The notes under the pieces: model-generated
Database searches by the model: none
What the model was told of the DNA's origin: nothing
What the model saw: the letters and a program-made list of their open reading frames with translations, nothing else
DNA from: Nephrocerus scutellatus
Taxonomy: Eukaryota; Arthropoda; Insecta; Diptera; Pipunculidae
NCBI GenBank assembly: GCA_947095585.1
Contig: OX352763.1
Span: forward strand, 44,318,010-44,382,009
DNA length: 64,000 nucleotides
Direction of reading: 5' to 3'
Program-made: the position numbers and the translations under genes
Shown here: positions 46,512 to 57,690 of the stretch, piece after piece
How positions within the stretch are numbered: the first letter of the stretch is position 1
Layout of the letters: each line of letters opens with the position of its first letter

Positions 46512-46735
46512 AAGGGTGTCCCAACAAGAACGCCGGATTATCTTGTATTCAAATTCAAATATTTGTATATAATTTTTAAAGAAAAAACACATTTATTTTT
46601 GAATTAAGCAAACATTCTCCATATTCTTAAATCGCGTGGTCTGCACGTGACAAATGTCAAAAAAAAATCACCGTACAACTTGTATTAACAAAATGTCGGC
46701 AAATTTAAATCCGGCGCTCTTGTTGGGGCACCCTA
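46512..46735. mobile_element. MITE with ~26-bp terminal inverted repeats, TA target
   Basis: The left end 'agggtgtcccaacaagaacg' and the right end, read in reverse ('agggtgccccaacaagagcg'), are inverted repeats with a few changes over about 26 bp, ending in 'ccggatt'. TA lies on both sides (46510-46511 and about 46736). Size (224 bp), TA target and the start AGGGTG suggest a Tc1/mariner-derived MITE. Confidence 0.7.
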
Positions 46736-47550
46736 TATATCGATCATACAAAACAAACGAGAATGCGGGTGACACGAAGAAAAAGAACTGTTATTGTTAT
46801 GGATTAAGTTTTGTCTTCCACACATAAGCAAACGAAAAAATAATCAACTAGAATTTTTTTCATGAATGTCAATACTTACAAGAAAACCAAACTACAATAT
46901 TCAGTATATAAATTATATAGAATACACATATTTCGAGTTCATGTCAGATGCAATAAATTGTAGAAATCTGAAAACCAAATTATTCATGCATCAGAGTTAA
47001 AATCGAAGCACAAATAATAATTATACTATCATTGCTTTGTTTATAATCAAAGTACATTTTTCCATTTCGGTTCGCCACATTTTGCAGAGCGCACAGAGTG
47101 ATCAGTATTTCTCTGCGAACCGAACATGAAAAGTTAATTATGGGTATATATTAAGTCGGTGTTTTGTTTTAAAATCGGAACGTTATTTTTCCTCGTTGTG
47201 CTATCAGTTTTATCGTTGTCTTTCTTCTTCGTCTGAAGAGAAATGTCATCGTCTTTCTTTCAGCAAAACTGTTGCCTGACGGTTTGCCCTTTGTGTCGAA
47301 TCAACACTGTTTTCTATTTTGTGTTCTAACAAAAATCTCTTAAGAATCGATCTCTGTCGCAGTCAATCAATACAACCAATACAGTTTGCGGTATTGCCAT
47401 GATTCCAATTATTTCAGTTCATGAAATATCAATCCGATAATAAAAGAGATCATGAAGTCATCAGCTGTATAGGTAAAAAAGAAATATTTTCGTTTGTAGT
47501 AGAGTGAGCAAAAAAAAAAGTTCAATTATTTAAAATTTTGTTCTTAACTA

Positions 47551-47600
47551 TCTATATCTTTAAAAGTAAAAACTTGTGTGTATGTATGTTCCCTATGGAC
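47551..47600 (+). mobile_element. Helitron-like 5' terminus, interrupted
   Basis: A^TC start 'tctatatctttaaaagtaaa' and 'tatgtatgttccctatggac' match the element at 41997. A MITE begins at 47601, exactly after 'ggac', where the other copy continues with 'tgccaaaccc'. Confidence 0.5.
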
Positions 47601-48139
47601 CAAAACCTTCTCTATAGAAAGCCCGACTCTACGCATAATAATGCTGTAAACCAAGACCAAACGCATGTGTGTTTGTGGGATGTGAATACAGCAAAACCTT
47701 CTCTATAGAAAGCCCAACTGTTCCGATCGTACACAGATACATGCTTAGATTAAGACCAAACGTATTTGTATTAGTAATCAACTAAAGAGCAAAATCCATA
47801 TTTAATTTTTCTGTTTCCCACTACCACATCTTACGTTTCTCGCTCTTTGCGACTACTTATTTTTTGTAAACTGTATTCACATCCCACAAACACACATGCG
47901 TTTGGTCTTGGTTTAGAGCATTAGTATGTGTAGAGTTGGGCTTTCTATAGAGAAGGTTTTGGAATACAGTGTACAAAAAATAAGTAGTCGCAAAGAACGA
48001 GAAACGTAAGATGTGGTAGTGGGAAACAGAAATATTTTATATGGATTTTGCTCTTTAGTTGATTACTAATACAAATACGTTTGGTCTCAATCTAAGCATG
48101 TATCTGTGTATGATCGGAACAGTTGGGCTTTCTCCAAAC
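47601..48139 (+). mobile_element. hAT-like MITE A, interrupted by a second copy
   Basis: The left end is at 47601 ('caaaaccttctctatagaaa'). Left part 47601-47691, then reverse-oriented copy B inserted at 47692-47961, then continuation 47962-48132. The right end is degenerate and is cut by another MITE at 48140. The sequence matches the intact copy at 55039-55308. Confidence 0.75.
47692..47961 (-). mobile_element. hAT-like MITE B inserted in MITE A, with 8-bp duplication
   Basis: 270 bp with perfect ends CAAAACC/GGTTTTG and longer inverted repeats ('ccttctctatagaaagccca'). It is flanked by 'gaatacag' at 47684-47691 and 47962-47969. Removing one flank restores the order seen in the uninterrupted copy at 55 kb. 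An 8-bp duplication points to hAT, although the termini are not the usual CAGGG. Confidence 0.85.
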
Positions 48140-48282
48140 CACAGGCACCTTTATTTATCAAGACCCAGTAATGTTTGATTTACTAATACACTTATACGGT
48201 CTATTGAAATTCAATGAGGAATAAATTCAATACACACATTGACAAAAACATTACTGGGTCTTGATAAATATAGGTGTCTGTG
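48140..48282. mobile_element. 143-bp foldback MITE with 37-bp inverted repeats
   Basis: Arms 48140-48176 ('cacaggcacctttatttatc...') and 48246-48282 are inverted copies with two or three mismatches around a centre of about 70 bp. The direct repeat 'tccaaac' flanks it at 48133-48139 and 48283-48289. Confidence 0.85.
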
Positions 48283-48360
48283 TCCAAACGCAACAAACAA
48301 ACATGAACAATAATTGTTGTACGTAAACCGTAAACAAACGATCAGGTGAATCCAATTCAT

Positions 48361-50554
48361 CATCATCATATTTGGCTTTACAGCCGGGGTCCGGTCCTGG
48401 CCTCCTGCAAAAAGTCTCTCCACCGGTCCTGATTTCGGACCGATGATCCAGTTTAGCATTCCTAAACTCTGGGCGTACTGGTCTACGCCATCCTTCTAGC
48501 GTAGGCTTGGCCGGCCCCGCTGTCGTGTTCCATAAATCCTACCGCAAAGGACTTTCCGAGCAGGATCTTCTTCGCTCATGCGAGCTAGGTGTCCTGCCCA
48601 CCGGAGCCTACCGAGCTTAATTCTCTTCACGATGTCCACATCGCGGTAACGCTCGTAGATCTCATCATTATAGAGTCTCCAGAATCGTCCTCCCTCACAT
48701 ACAATTCTCCGTAAGACTTTTCTCTCGAACGTTGCTAAGAGGTCCGAATGCAGATTTTTGCTAAGCACCCAAGTCTCGGATCCATATGTAAGTACTGGTA
48801 TGACCATTTTCTTATATACCAGCATCTTGGATGTTATGGTTAAGTTCCTGGATTTGAAAAGTCTTGACAGACTATAGTAGGCTTTGTTGGCTTTTCAACC
48901 GTGCGCGTATTTCTGGTTCCATTCTGTTATCGGCTGCTACAGTTGACCCGAGATAGTTAAAGGTGGGACCAATGTTGGATCTTTTAGTCGCAGACGTGGC
49001 CACCATGTACTTTGTTTTGCTCTCATTAATGTGCAGGCCCAGATTTCGTGCCGCCTGCTCGATCTGGATAAAAGCTTCATGTATAGCTCTTCGGCTTCTA
49101 CCAACGATGTCAATATCGTCTGCGTAAGCTAGTATCTGAATGGACTTAAAAAGGATTGTTACTCTCGCCGTTACGTCAGAGTCTCGGATCACTTTCTCCA
49201 ACGCAAAGTTGAAGAGGACGCAGGCCAGTCCATCCACTTGTCGGAGCCCGTTATAGATGTTGAATGGGCTTGATAGTGATCCGAATATTTTTACATGGCT
49301 TTTAACATTGGTCATGGTCAACCTACATAGTCTTGTCAGTTTATTTGGAATGCCGAATTCTCTCATTGCTTTATAAAGTTCTACTCTGGCTATGCTATCA
49401 TAGGCGGCTTTAAATTCTATAAAAAGATGGTGTGTTGAGATTTGAGACTCTAGAAATTTTTCCATCACCTACCTAACGGTGTAAATATGATCAGTTATTG
49501 AACTTTAGCGTCCTGTGTCCTGTCTTGAAGGATAGAGAAGAAAATCTTATACGCGGTACTCAACAACTTTATACCACGATTTGCATTTTGCTGCATTTTG
49601 TGATATCTCCCTTCTTATGTATGGGGTACAGGATGCCTCTTCGCCAGTCTTGTGGCATAGCTTCTTCCTCCCGTACTTGCACTATTATTTTATGATAGGC
49701 TTGGTTTAATGTGGGCCCTCCTTTTCTTATCAGTTCTGCCTTATAATTTTTGAGCCGATTTATCGCTCTGCTAACTTCGTCTATGCTTCATCAGGTTCGG
49801 GTTATGGCGGCGGTCTATCAACAAGTGGTTGCGAGTGGCTCCATCAGGAGATACCCAGGTGGCTTTGTGGATATTTTTACGCGCAAACCTTTTACTCGCA
49901 ACGACCAAATTATTGCTCGCTGCCATCTCAATGACTCGTTGTCCATTGTCATTAGTGTACTCGTGTAAGCTATGGGTGCCAATGTACTGTATGAATACTG
50001 GCTCCCTACCTATTTTAGCATTCATATCCCCAAGAATGATTTTTACATCATACTGAGGGCAGGCATAGAGTTCCCGTTTGTCAGATTCAAAGAAGATGAT
50101 GAAAAAATCTGGGGAATCTTCTGTAAGTGCCCCGCACGTGAAGGGTGCATAGCCGTTCATTTACTGCTTTAAAGCCAATAACGGTGGGTTTCATTCTTTC
50201 GCTGAAACCCCACCCCGAGCACATGATGTCTTGCATAACAGCTGTAATATATTTCATATTCTGATTTTTGTAAGACACCATTCCCCGTCCACCGCATCTC
50301 CTGGATTGCTGTTATGTCAGCCTTATATTTAGACAGGGTATCGGCCAGATACTATGCTGCTCGAGCTCTATACAGTGAGCGTACGTTCCACGAGAAAATT
50401 CTTAAATCGTTTAGCCGTTTTCGTTGCCGTGGTGGTCCTCGTTCATCAGTGTATTCGAGGCTGATTTTGGGTTCCGTTATAAAAAACTTTTACGGTTCTT
50501 TCTTTTACGCTAATGGCCTCGCGTCAACCTTACTTTGAAGGGACAAGCCCGATC
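48361..50554 (-). mobile_element. RTE-like LINE, second copy, internally deleted
   Basis: Same family as 30229-33440, reversed. The tail 'tgatgatgatgaa' lies at its low-coordinate end. 'aatccaattcat' (12 bp) flanks it exactly at 48349-48360 and 50555-50566. It starts at the family position 'gatcgggct', so the 5' end is truncated. About 725 bp between the endonuclease and RT are missing (junction near 49.79 kb). Readable domains are the endonuclease (49771-50160, IILGDMNAKIG), RT (48872-49468, LAYADDIDIVG) and the C-terminus (48496-48825, RLRWAGHLARMSEEDPARKV). Stops and shifts make it inactive. Confidence 0.88.
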
Positions 50555-50744
50555 AATCCAATTCATAGATGTGCATTTATATACATCCATATGTATATCT
50601 ATATATATATATATATGTAGCAAAAGATCACTTTACGGCAAACGTAATGTAGGTTCATTTATATTTCAGGCATTGGTGAACTCCGCTTAAACCAAAATTA
50701 CGGCAATACCAACTACACTTAGATATAACAATAAAATTTATAAC

Positions 50745-51020
50745 AAAAGTTATTTATTTAAGATAGGGAAGCGGGCTTCACAGCTCGCCATATGGATAGT
50801 TGTTATTCAGACTGAATTAGCTTAAAAGGATTTTAGTTTAATTAAATTTTTTTTAAAAAAAGACGGTTTTTTTTGGAAAAAAACTTTATTTTGCGCGCCA
50901 CACGCAAGTCCCATCAGATTCTGACTGATAGAAGCCGAGATATACGAGTAGAGAAACTGAAAAACGTACACACGCACGCTGAAAAATGTTTTCTGTCCTC
51001 TGATTGTTAGCTATTCGGGC
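50745..51020 (+). repeat. Dispersed repeat X, copy 2
   Basis: Hairpin region 'gcgggcttcacagctcgc', then 'catatggatagttgttatt', 'tagaagccgagatatacgag' and 'tttctgtcctctgattg', in the same order as 42400-42780 and 43240-43395. Confidence 0.65.
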
Positions 51021-51229
51021 TCTCAATCAAAATTAAAAAAACAAAAATTTATTCATGGTTTCTGAGCCCCTTATTATTTATACACATCGTTTTTAAATCG
51101 CATACACATTAAAATCTATATGTATGCATATACGTACACTAACTGGCTTAAAGTTGGCTCAGATTCCATATCTATACAGAAAAATAATAAAAATACAAAA
51201 AATCATCATCATCAATCATTTGTTTGTTT

Positions 51230-51960
51230 GTCGTGGAATCTTGCCCCATCAATTTTTAACCCACTTCCCAAAGTACGATTTCATTGAAACTTTGCACACA
51301 TGCATATCTCCGATGACAACACTTTCCATTAAAATGTGGGGCTCCTCGAGCCTCAGGGTCGGGTCGGGTCGGAGGGGTGCCCATAAAAAAAAATTAAAAA
51401 TTAGCCCGATTTTTTCAAATTTTAAACACATGTGTATCTCCGACGGACAAAACTAAAACTATAAAATTTTTGGATTGAACGGACCGTGAGGCCCGAGGGG
51501 TACCCATAAATTTTTTTTAAAAATTAGCCCGATTTCATCAAATTTTAAGCACATGTGTATTTCCGATGGACAAATCTTTTTATACATTTTTTGGATTGAA
51601 CGGACCCTGAGGCCAGAGGGGTACCCATAATTTTTTTTAAAAAATTAGCCCGATTTCATCAAACTTTTGTGTATTTCCGATGGACAAAACCTTCTGTAGA
51701 ATGTTTTGAGTGAACGAGCCCTGAGGAGGAGACCGATTTTCTTTATATTTTAAGCACATGTGTATCTCCGATTGACAAAACTTTCTGTAACATTTTTGGA
51801 GTGGATGGGCCCTTAGGCCCGAGAGGGCCCATACAAAATTTTTAAAAATTAGACCGATTTTCCTTATATTTCAAACACACTGAGGCCCATATATATTTTT
51901 TAAAAATTAGCCCGATTTTCTTCAAATTTTCAACACATGTGTATCTCCGACCACAACACT
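51230..51960 (+). repeat. Array of the dispersed ~121-bp repeat
   Basis: A partial terminal module ('tttgtcgtggaatcttg') is followed by about six degenerate units with 'gcccgattttcttcaaatt', 'cacatgtgtatctccgatg' and 'ggaccctgaggccagagg'. The 3,954-bp duplication begins within it at 51588. Confidence 0.8.
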
Positions 51961-52059
51961 TATTTTTTTTTTGTCGATGTAAGTGTCGATTCTATAGTTT
52001 TTGTAGTGGCTAACGTGGTCAATGTGTAGAGGTGGATCAGTGGGCGGGTGGTCAGTTGG

Positions 52060-52109
52060 GTGGGGGTCAGTGGGATGGGCAGCCGGGAAACACTGAGTAT
52101 TTCCGCTAA
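52060..52109 (+). mobile_element. Helitron-like 3' terminus
   Basis: 'gggcagccgggaaacactg' with a small stem, then 'agtatttccg', CTAA at 52106-52109 and T. The end at 62880-62912 is the same type but reads CTAG^T. The CTRR^T rule fits Helitrons. The duplicated copy lies at 56014-56063. Confidence 0.45.
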
Positions 52110-52992
52110 TACTCTTATATGTATACTTAATACAGTGGCTGTTTAGGCCATTGATGCCCAGATTGTAAATGTATGTTATCATGGGTGGGACATTCTAGAA
52201 AATTTAAGATTGCTTTGTATTTAAGTTCAAGGAATAGAATACCAATAACGATCAATCACACAACCACTACTTTCCAAAAGTACTCGTAACGACAATACCT
52301 AATGCTATCAGTAGGAACAGATGGCATTGCTTAACCCTCTACTGTATAAAATGCGATATATGGATTTCCATTATTTAAAAGTATGAATTAATATTACTAG
52401 TTATTGTTTTAAATGCAAATATTGTTACACAATCGAATTGGTGTGCTTCGTACATGCAATAGATAACTGATGGATATGTACTTTCATGCGTCCCACGTTT
52501 TTCATTTTAAATCTTACAAGTATACAGGGTGTATCAGTTTAAGTGGCAAATACTTAAAGGGGTGACAAACTTTCACAACCTTCATAATTGGGTTGAATTT
52601 AATCCCATGTTATCAAATTTTGTTTGTTAAAAAAAATCAAAATCAACCCGATTTTATTTAAACTTTGCACACATATATGTATTGGAGAATTTACATGAAA
52701 AATTTTAAGTTTTATGGGTTTTTTTTTAGCTTGAAAAGGCAAATTACATAGGACAACGTATATGGCAAAAAAGATTATTAAAAAAAATTAAATTGTTTTT
52801 GCTCATTTGTTTGTTTTCTGTGATAGAAAATAAAAAGGTTTATAGTAGAGGGTTACAATTTATTTCATAAATAACCTTAATTCTCTTATAATAAATGTGA
52901 CTTAAACTACATGATAAAATGTAAATTCGTATAGGAGAACGTGAAAATTCGGAATGTTTACTAAACATTTTTTAATTGTTTATTTCTTTTAG

Positions 52993-53736
52993 TGCACTGA
53001 TCTTTGTCATCCTAGCCTTCGCCTGCAGTATCACATTTGCCGAAGAATCACCAAAACGTGGTATCCTCCTAAGGCGGCCGAATAATAAATCTGAAAAAAC
53101 TTCTACAACAGCTGCTCCCGAAGAAGAAGAACTCGGTGATGAGGAATACGACAACCACGAGCAACCTCAAGATGAAGAGCAATATAATGAAGAGGGCGCT
53201 TCAGCGGCAAGCACAACAACCACCTCAACTGAGCCACCTAAAAAGATTGGACCAATTATTCGTCCATTCCGTTCTAACGACGATTTCCTAAACTCTTTAA
53301 AACGGCGTCAAATGAATGCCAAAAAAGGCAGCCCTCTTGGTAATTCTAGTCATCGTACGGCTGTCGCCTAGTCTAGTTTCTTATTGTAATTGGATCTATT
53401 TTTTAAGCAGAAAAACCAACACCAAAAGCCCACAAAGCTACCACCGCCGCACCAAACGATGAGGATGTTGATTCCGATGAACCCGCACCTGCAGCCCCGG
53501 CAACTTCAAAATTCAAGGGAAATCCAGCATGTAATTTAGATTGTTATTAAGTCTTTGTTTTTGCTCGTTTGTATTTAACATTTCATTTTATTAATTTAGT
53601 AAATCGTCGCAAGCTCACAAAGCCCTCAAAGCCAGAACATGATCATGAGGACGCTGATAATGCCGCAGCTGAAGATGGAAAGGAAAGTTCCCCGGTGAAA
53701 CGTCCAGGCCGTTTAAACTTAAGAACACGCAATTAA
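52993..53736 (+). CDS. Secreted acidic Thr-rich protein, last three exons (copy 1)
   Basis: Function unknown. Three exons join in phase: 52993-53339, 53411-53530 and 53600-53736 (stop TAA 53734-53736). The introns are 71 and 69 bp, each GT...AG with a T-rich acceptor. A T-rich tract and AG precede 52993, so the first exon with the ATG and the start of the signal peptide lies upstream and was not found. The visible 200 residues begin ALIFVILAFACSITFA, a signal-peptide core with a likely cut before EESPK. Next come a dibasic stretch SPKRGILLRR, an acidic block EEEELGDEEY, Thr/Pro/Ala linkers (ASTTTTSTEPP), a conserved-looking IRPFRSNDDFLNSLKRR, and a basic C-terminus VKRPGRLNLRTRN. Such a layout suits an extracellular or cuticle-associated protein, or a peptide precursor. 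No family was recognised. Confidence 0.8.
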
Positions 53737-54589
53737 CTTTATGCGTTTTAAATTTTTTATTATTATCTGTTCCACTCCTTTGCCACTTCCACAATCGTTT
53801 CCATTCTTTTTTCCTTATATTTTAAGAATAAGTGATAAAATTACAAAAAAACGCACACAAAAACAAAACAACAAAAACCATAAAAAACGATAAATCTTGT
53901 ATAGTTCTCTCGTTTTATATTTTATTTTATATAATTTTGTACATAAATAATTATAATTGAATTATGTAAGAGTTAACGTATTATTAATAGAATGTTTTTG
54001 TGTTTTTTGCTTATAGTACATGTTATTTCTGTACGGAAATTGGAGATATTTCCTGATTTTTTTTTGCTGAGCTGTGATTTATTTGGCCAGACAGCAAAAA
54101 CATATATCCAGCAAATGTCCCAACAGGAGATTGATTACAATTGAAAACTACTTGTGTTAAAAAAGTTATTTACCAAGAATTTGATTTTTGTACTAAATTC
54201 GTTAATTTCATACCAATGGATTTAACACCGTGTTCTTTCGGGCAAAATAAATTGATCTCAGATCTAAACAATTTGATCTGATATAATAAATTTTCTATGT
54301 TATTGTTTTTATGTTATTTTGAACAAAAAATCAAATTTTTTATCGAGATTAATTTTGAAAAATTTGGATAATTTCAAAGATTTCTTTTAATTTATACAAA
54401 ACAAATGAAGACGCACGCTGGAAATTTAAACACTCCAAAACTTTGGTTCAGTATAAAAAAAAAACAGGGTATGCTGTAGGTTTTGAGCGTGACAACGTCT
54501 GCCCGGGACGAAAGAAAAAAAACAAAGATCTTCTTGTCTGATACGGAACGGATATAAGAACGGACATCTCAAAATGGTATAATTTCCAA

Positions 54590-55015
54590 AATTCCAGATC
54601 CTAATGACCATATCCCAGAATTTCCATAGGAACAAGTCTTAAAGTCGCATATTAGTCCTACATACCGAATTTCATGTGAATCGCTTAAGAAATTGCTTTG
54701 TTCCAGAAACTCCGGACCATAATGATCATATTCCAGGATTTCCATAGGAAGAAGTCTTATAGTCGCATCTTAGTCCTACATTCCGAATTTCATGCGAATC
54801 ACTTAAGAAATTGCCATATGATTATATTCAAGAATTTCCATAGGAAGATGTCATATAGTCGCATCTTAGTCCTTTATTCCGAATGTCATGCGAATCGCTT
54901 GAGAAATTCCAGACCATAATGTTCATATTCCAGAATTTCCATAGGAAGAAGTCTTAGAGTCGCATCTTAGTCGTACATACTGAATTTTATACGAATCGCT
55001 TGAGAAACGGCGTAG
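54590..55015 (-). repeat. Four tandem modules of the 'gactaagatgcgactataag' family
   Basis: 'tttccatagg' recurs at 54621, 54739, 54835 and 54936, spaced about 96-118 bp. Each module carries 'agtcgcatcttagtccta' and 'ccgaatttcatgcgaatc'. This is the reverse complement of the module in the array at 18.1-18.6 kb. The second copy lies at 58544-58969. Confidence 0.8.
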
Positions 55016-55038
55016 TTCTCAAAATAGTGACATTTACA

Positions 55039-55308
55039 CAAAACCTTCTCTATAGAAAGCCCACCTCTACGCATACTAATGCTGTAAACCCATCCCAAAC
55101 GCATCTGTGTTTGTGGGATGTGCATACAGTGTACAAAAAATAAGCAGTCGCAAAGAGCGAGTAACGTAAGATGTGGTAGTGGGAAACAAAAAAATTTTAT
55201 ATGGATTTTGCTCTTTAGTTGATTACTAATACAAACACGTTTGGGATAAATCTAAGCATGTATCTGTGTACGATCGGAACAGTTGCGCTTTCTATAGAGA
55301 AGGTTTTG
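55039..55308 (+). mobile_element. hAT-like MITE, complete copy
   Basis: 270 bp, the same length as copy B at 47692, with CAAAACC/GGTTTTG ends. Flanks 'catttaca' and 'gtcttaca' match at 5 of 8 positions, a possible eroded duplication. The duplicated copy is at 58993-59262. Confidence 0.8.
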
Positions 55309-56946
55309 GTCTTACACCAGTGTCTCACTTAACAGTGTGAGCACAACAGTGTCTCACTTAACATTTTACTTTTTGAACATGCACCTCCTTGTAGTGAGAT
55401 GTTGTCACGTCAAAAAAAAGAGGATTTTTTTCTTAAACCTGAAAGAACACGACATCTTAATTAATATTATAAAGAGAGAGTGCCAAGTAAACCGTTACAG
55501 TTATGAAATCATGTCGGTACGTGGTGCAGACAGACGTGCGCTTTTTGGATTGAACGGACCCTGAGGCCAGAGGGGTACCCATAATTTTTTTTAAAAAATT
55601 AGCCCGATTTCATCAAACTTTTGTGTATTTCCGATGGACAAAACCTTCTGTAGAATGTTTTGAGTGAACGAGCCCTGAGGAGGAGACCGATTTTCTTTAT
55701 ATTTTAAGCACATGTGTATCTCCGATTGACAAAACTTTCTGTAACATTTTTGGAGTGGATGGGCCCTTAGGCCCGAGAGGGCCCATACAAAATTTTTAAA
55801 AATTAGACCGATTTTCCTTATATTTCAAACACACTGAGGCCCATATATATTTTTTAAAAATTAGCCCGATTTTCTTCAAATTTTCAACACATGTGTATCT
55901 CCGACCACAACACTTATTTTTTTTTTGTCGATGTAAGTGTCGATTCTATAGTTTTTGTAGTGGCTAACGTGGTCAATGTGTAGAGGTGGATCAGTGGGCG
56001 GGTGGTCAGTTGGGTGGGGGTCAGTGGGATGGGCAGCCGGGAAACACTGAGTATTTCCGCTAATACTCTTATATGTATACTTAATACAGTGGCTGTTTAG
56101 GCCATTGATGCCCAGATTGTAAATGTATGTTATCATGGGTGGGACATTCTAGAAAATTTAAGATTGCTTTGTATTTAAGTTCAAGGAATAGAATACCAAT
56201 AACGATCAATCACACAACCACTACTTTCCAAAAGTACTCGTAACGACAATACCTAATGCTATCAGTAGGAACAGATGGCATTGCTTAACCCTCTACTGTA
56301 TAAAATGCGATATATGGATTTCCATTATTTAAAAGTATGAATTAATATTACTAGTTATTGTTTTAAATGCAAATATTGTTACACAATCGAATTGGTGTGC
56401 TTCGTACATGCAATAGATAACTGATGGATATGTACTTTCATGCGTCCCACGTTTTTCATTTTAAATCTTACAAGTATACAGGGTGTATCAGTTTAAGTGG
56501 CAAATACTTAAAGGGGTGACAAACTTTCACAACCTTCATAATTGGGTTGAATTTAATCCCATGTTATCAAATTTTGTTTGTTAAAAAAAATCAAAATCAA
56601 CCCGATTTTATTTAAACTTTGCACACATATATGTATTGGAGAATTTACATGAAAAATTTTAAGTTTTATGGGTTTTTTTTTAGCTTGAAAAGGCAAATTA
56701 CATAGGACAACGTATATGGCAAAAAAGATTATTAAAAAAAATTAAATTGTTTTTGCTCATTTGTTTGTTTTCTGTGATAGAAAATAAAAAGGTTTATAGT
56801 AGAGGGTTACAATTTATTTCATAAATAACCTTAATTCTCTTATAATAAATGTGACTTAAACTACATGATAAAATGTAAATTCGTATAGGAGAACGTGAAA
56901 ATTCGGAATGTTTACTAAACATTTTTTAATTGTTTATTTCTTTTAG

Positions 56947-57690
56947 TGCACTGATCTTTGTCATCCTAGCCTTCGCCTGCAGTATCACATTTGCCGAAGA
57001 ATCACCAAAACGTGGTATCCTCCTAAGGCGGCCGAATAATAAATCTGAAAAAACTTCTACAACAGCTGCTCCCGAAGAAGAAGAACTCGGTGATGAGGAA
57101 TACGACAACCACGAGCAACCTCAAGATGAAGAGCAATATAATGAAGAGGGCGCTTCAGCGGCAAGCACAACAACCACCTCAACTGAGCCACCTAAAAAGA
57201 TTGGACCAATTATTCGTCCATTCCGTTCTAACGACGATTTCCTAAACTCTTTAAAACGGCGTCAAATGAATGCCAAAAAAGGCAGCCCTCTTGGTAATTC
57301 TAGTCATCGTACGGCTGTCGCCTAGTCTAGTTTCTTATTGTAATTGGATCTATTTTTTAAGCAGAAAAACCAACACCAAAAGCCCACAAAGCTACCACCG
57401 CCGCACCAAACGATGAGGATGTTGATTCCGATGAACCCGCACCTGCAGCCCCGGCAACTTCAAAATTCAAGGGAAATCCAGCATGTAATTTAGATTGTTA
57501 TTAAGTCTTTGTTTTTGCTCGTTTGTATTTAACATTTCATTTTATTAATTTAGTAAATCGTCGCAAGCTCACAAAGCCCTCAAAGCCAGAACATGATCAT
57601 GAGGACGCTGATAATGCCGCAGCTGAAGATGGAAAGGAAAGTTCCCCGGTGAAACGTCCAGGCCGTTTAAACTTAAGAACACGCAATTAA
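56947..57690 (+). CDS. Secreted acidic Thr-rich protein, last three exons (copy 2)
   Basis: Exons 56947-57293, 57365-57484 and 57554-57690 repeat copy 1 without a visible change, including splice sites and stop. No first exon lies between the two copies unless it is inside the duplicated unit. If it is outside, copy 2 would be expressed only by splicing from the upstream promoter past copy 1, or not at all. The exact identity of introns and flanks means the duplication is too recent to show selection. Confidence 0.75.

Larger units (their letters stand above)
51588..55541. repeat. 3,954-bp tandem duplication, copy 1
   Basis: Every landmark in this interval recurs exactly 3,954 bp downstream: repeat units, exons, MITE and module array. 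No differences were seen in the parts compared. The left border is at 51588 within an array unit ('tttttggattgaac'). The right border is 55541, after 'agacgtgcgc', where the sequence restarts with 'tttttggattgaac'. The next bases after copy 2 differ. Either a very recent duplication or an assembly artefact. Confidence 0.95.

Noticed and set aside
51922..52182. Pro/His/Thr-rich frame repeated at 55876
   Set aside because: It lies in the Helitron-like 3' region and recurs only because of the 3,954-bp duplication.
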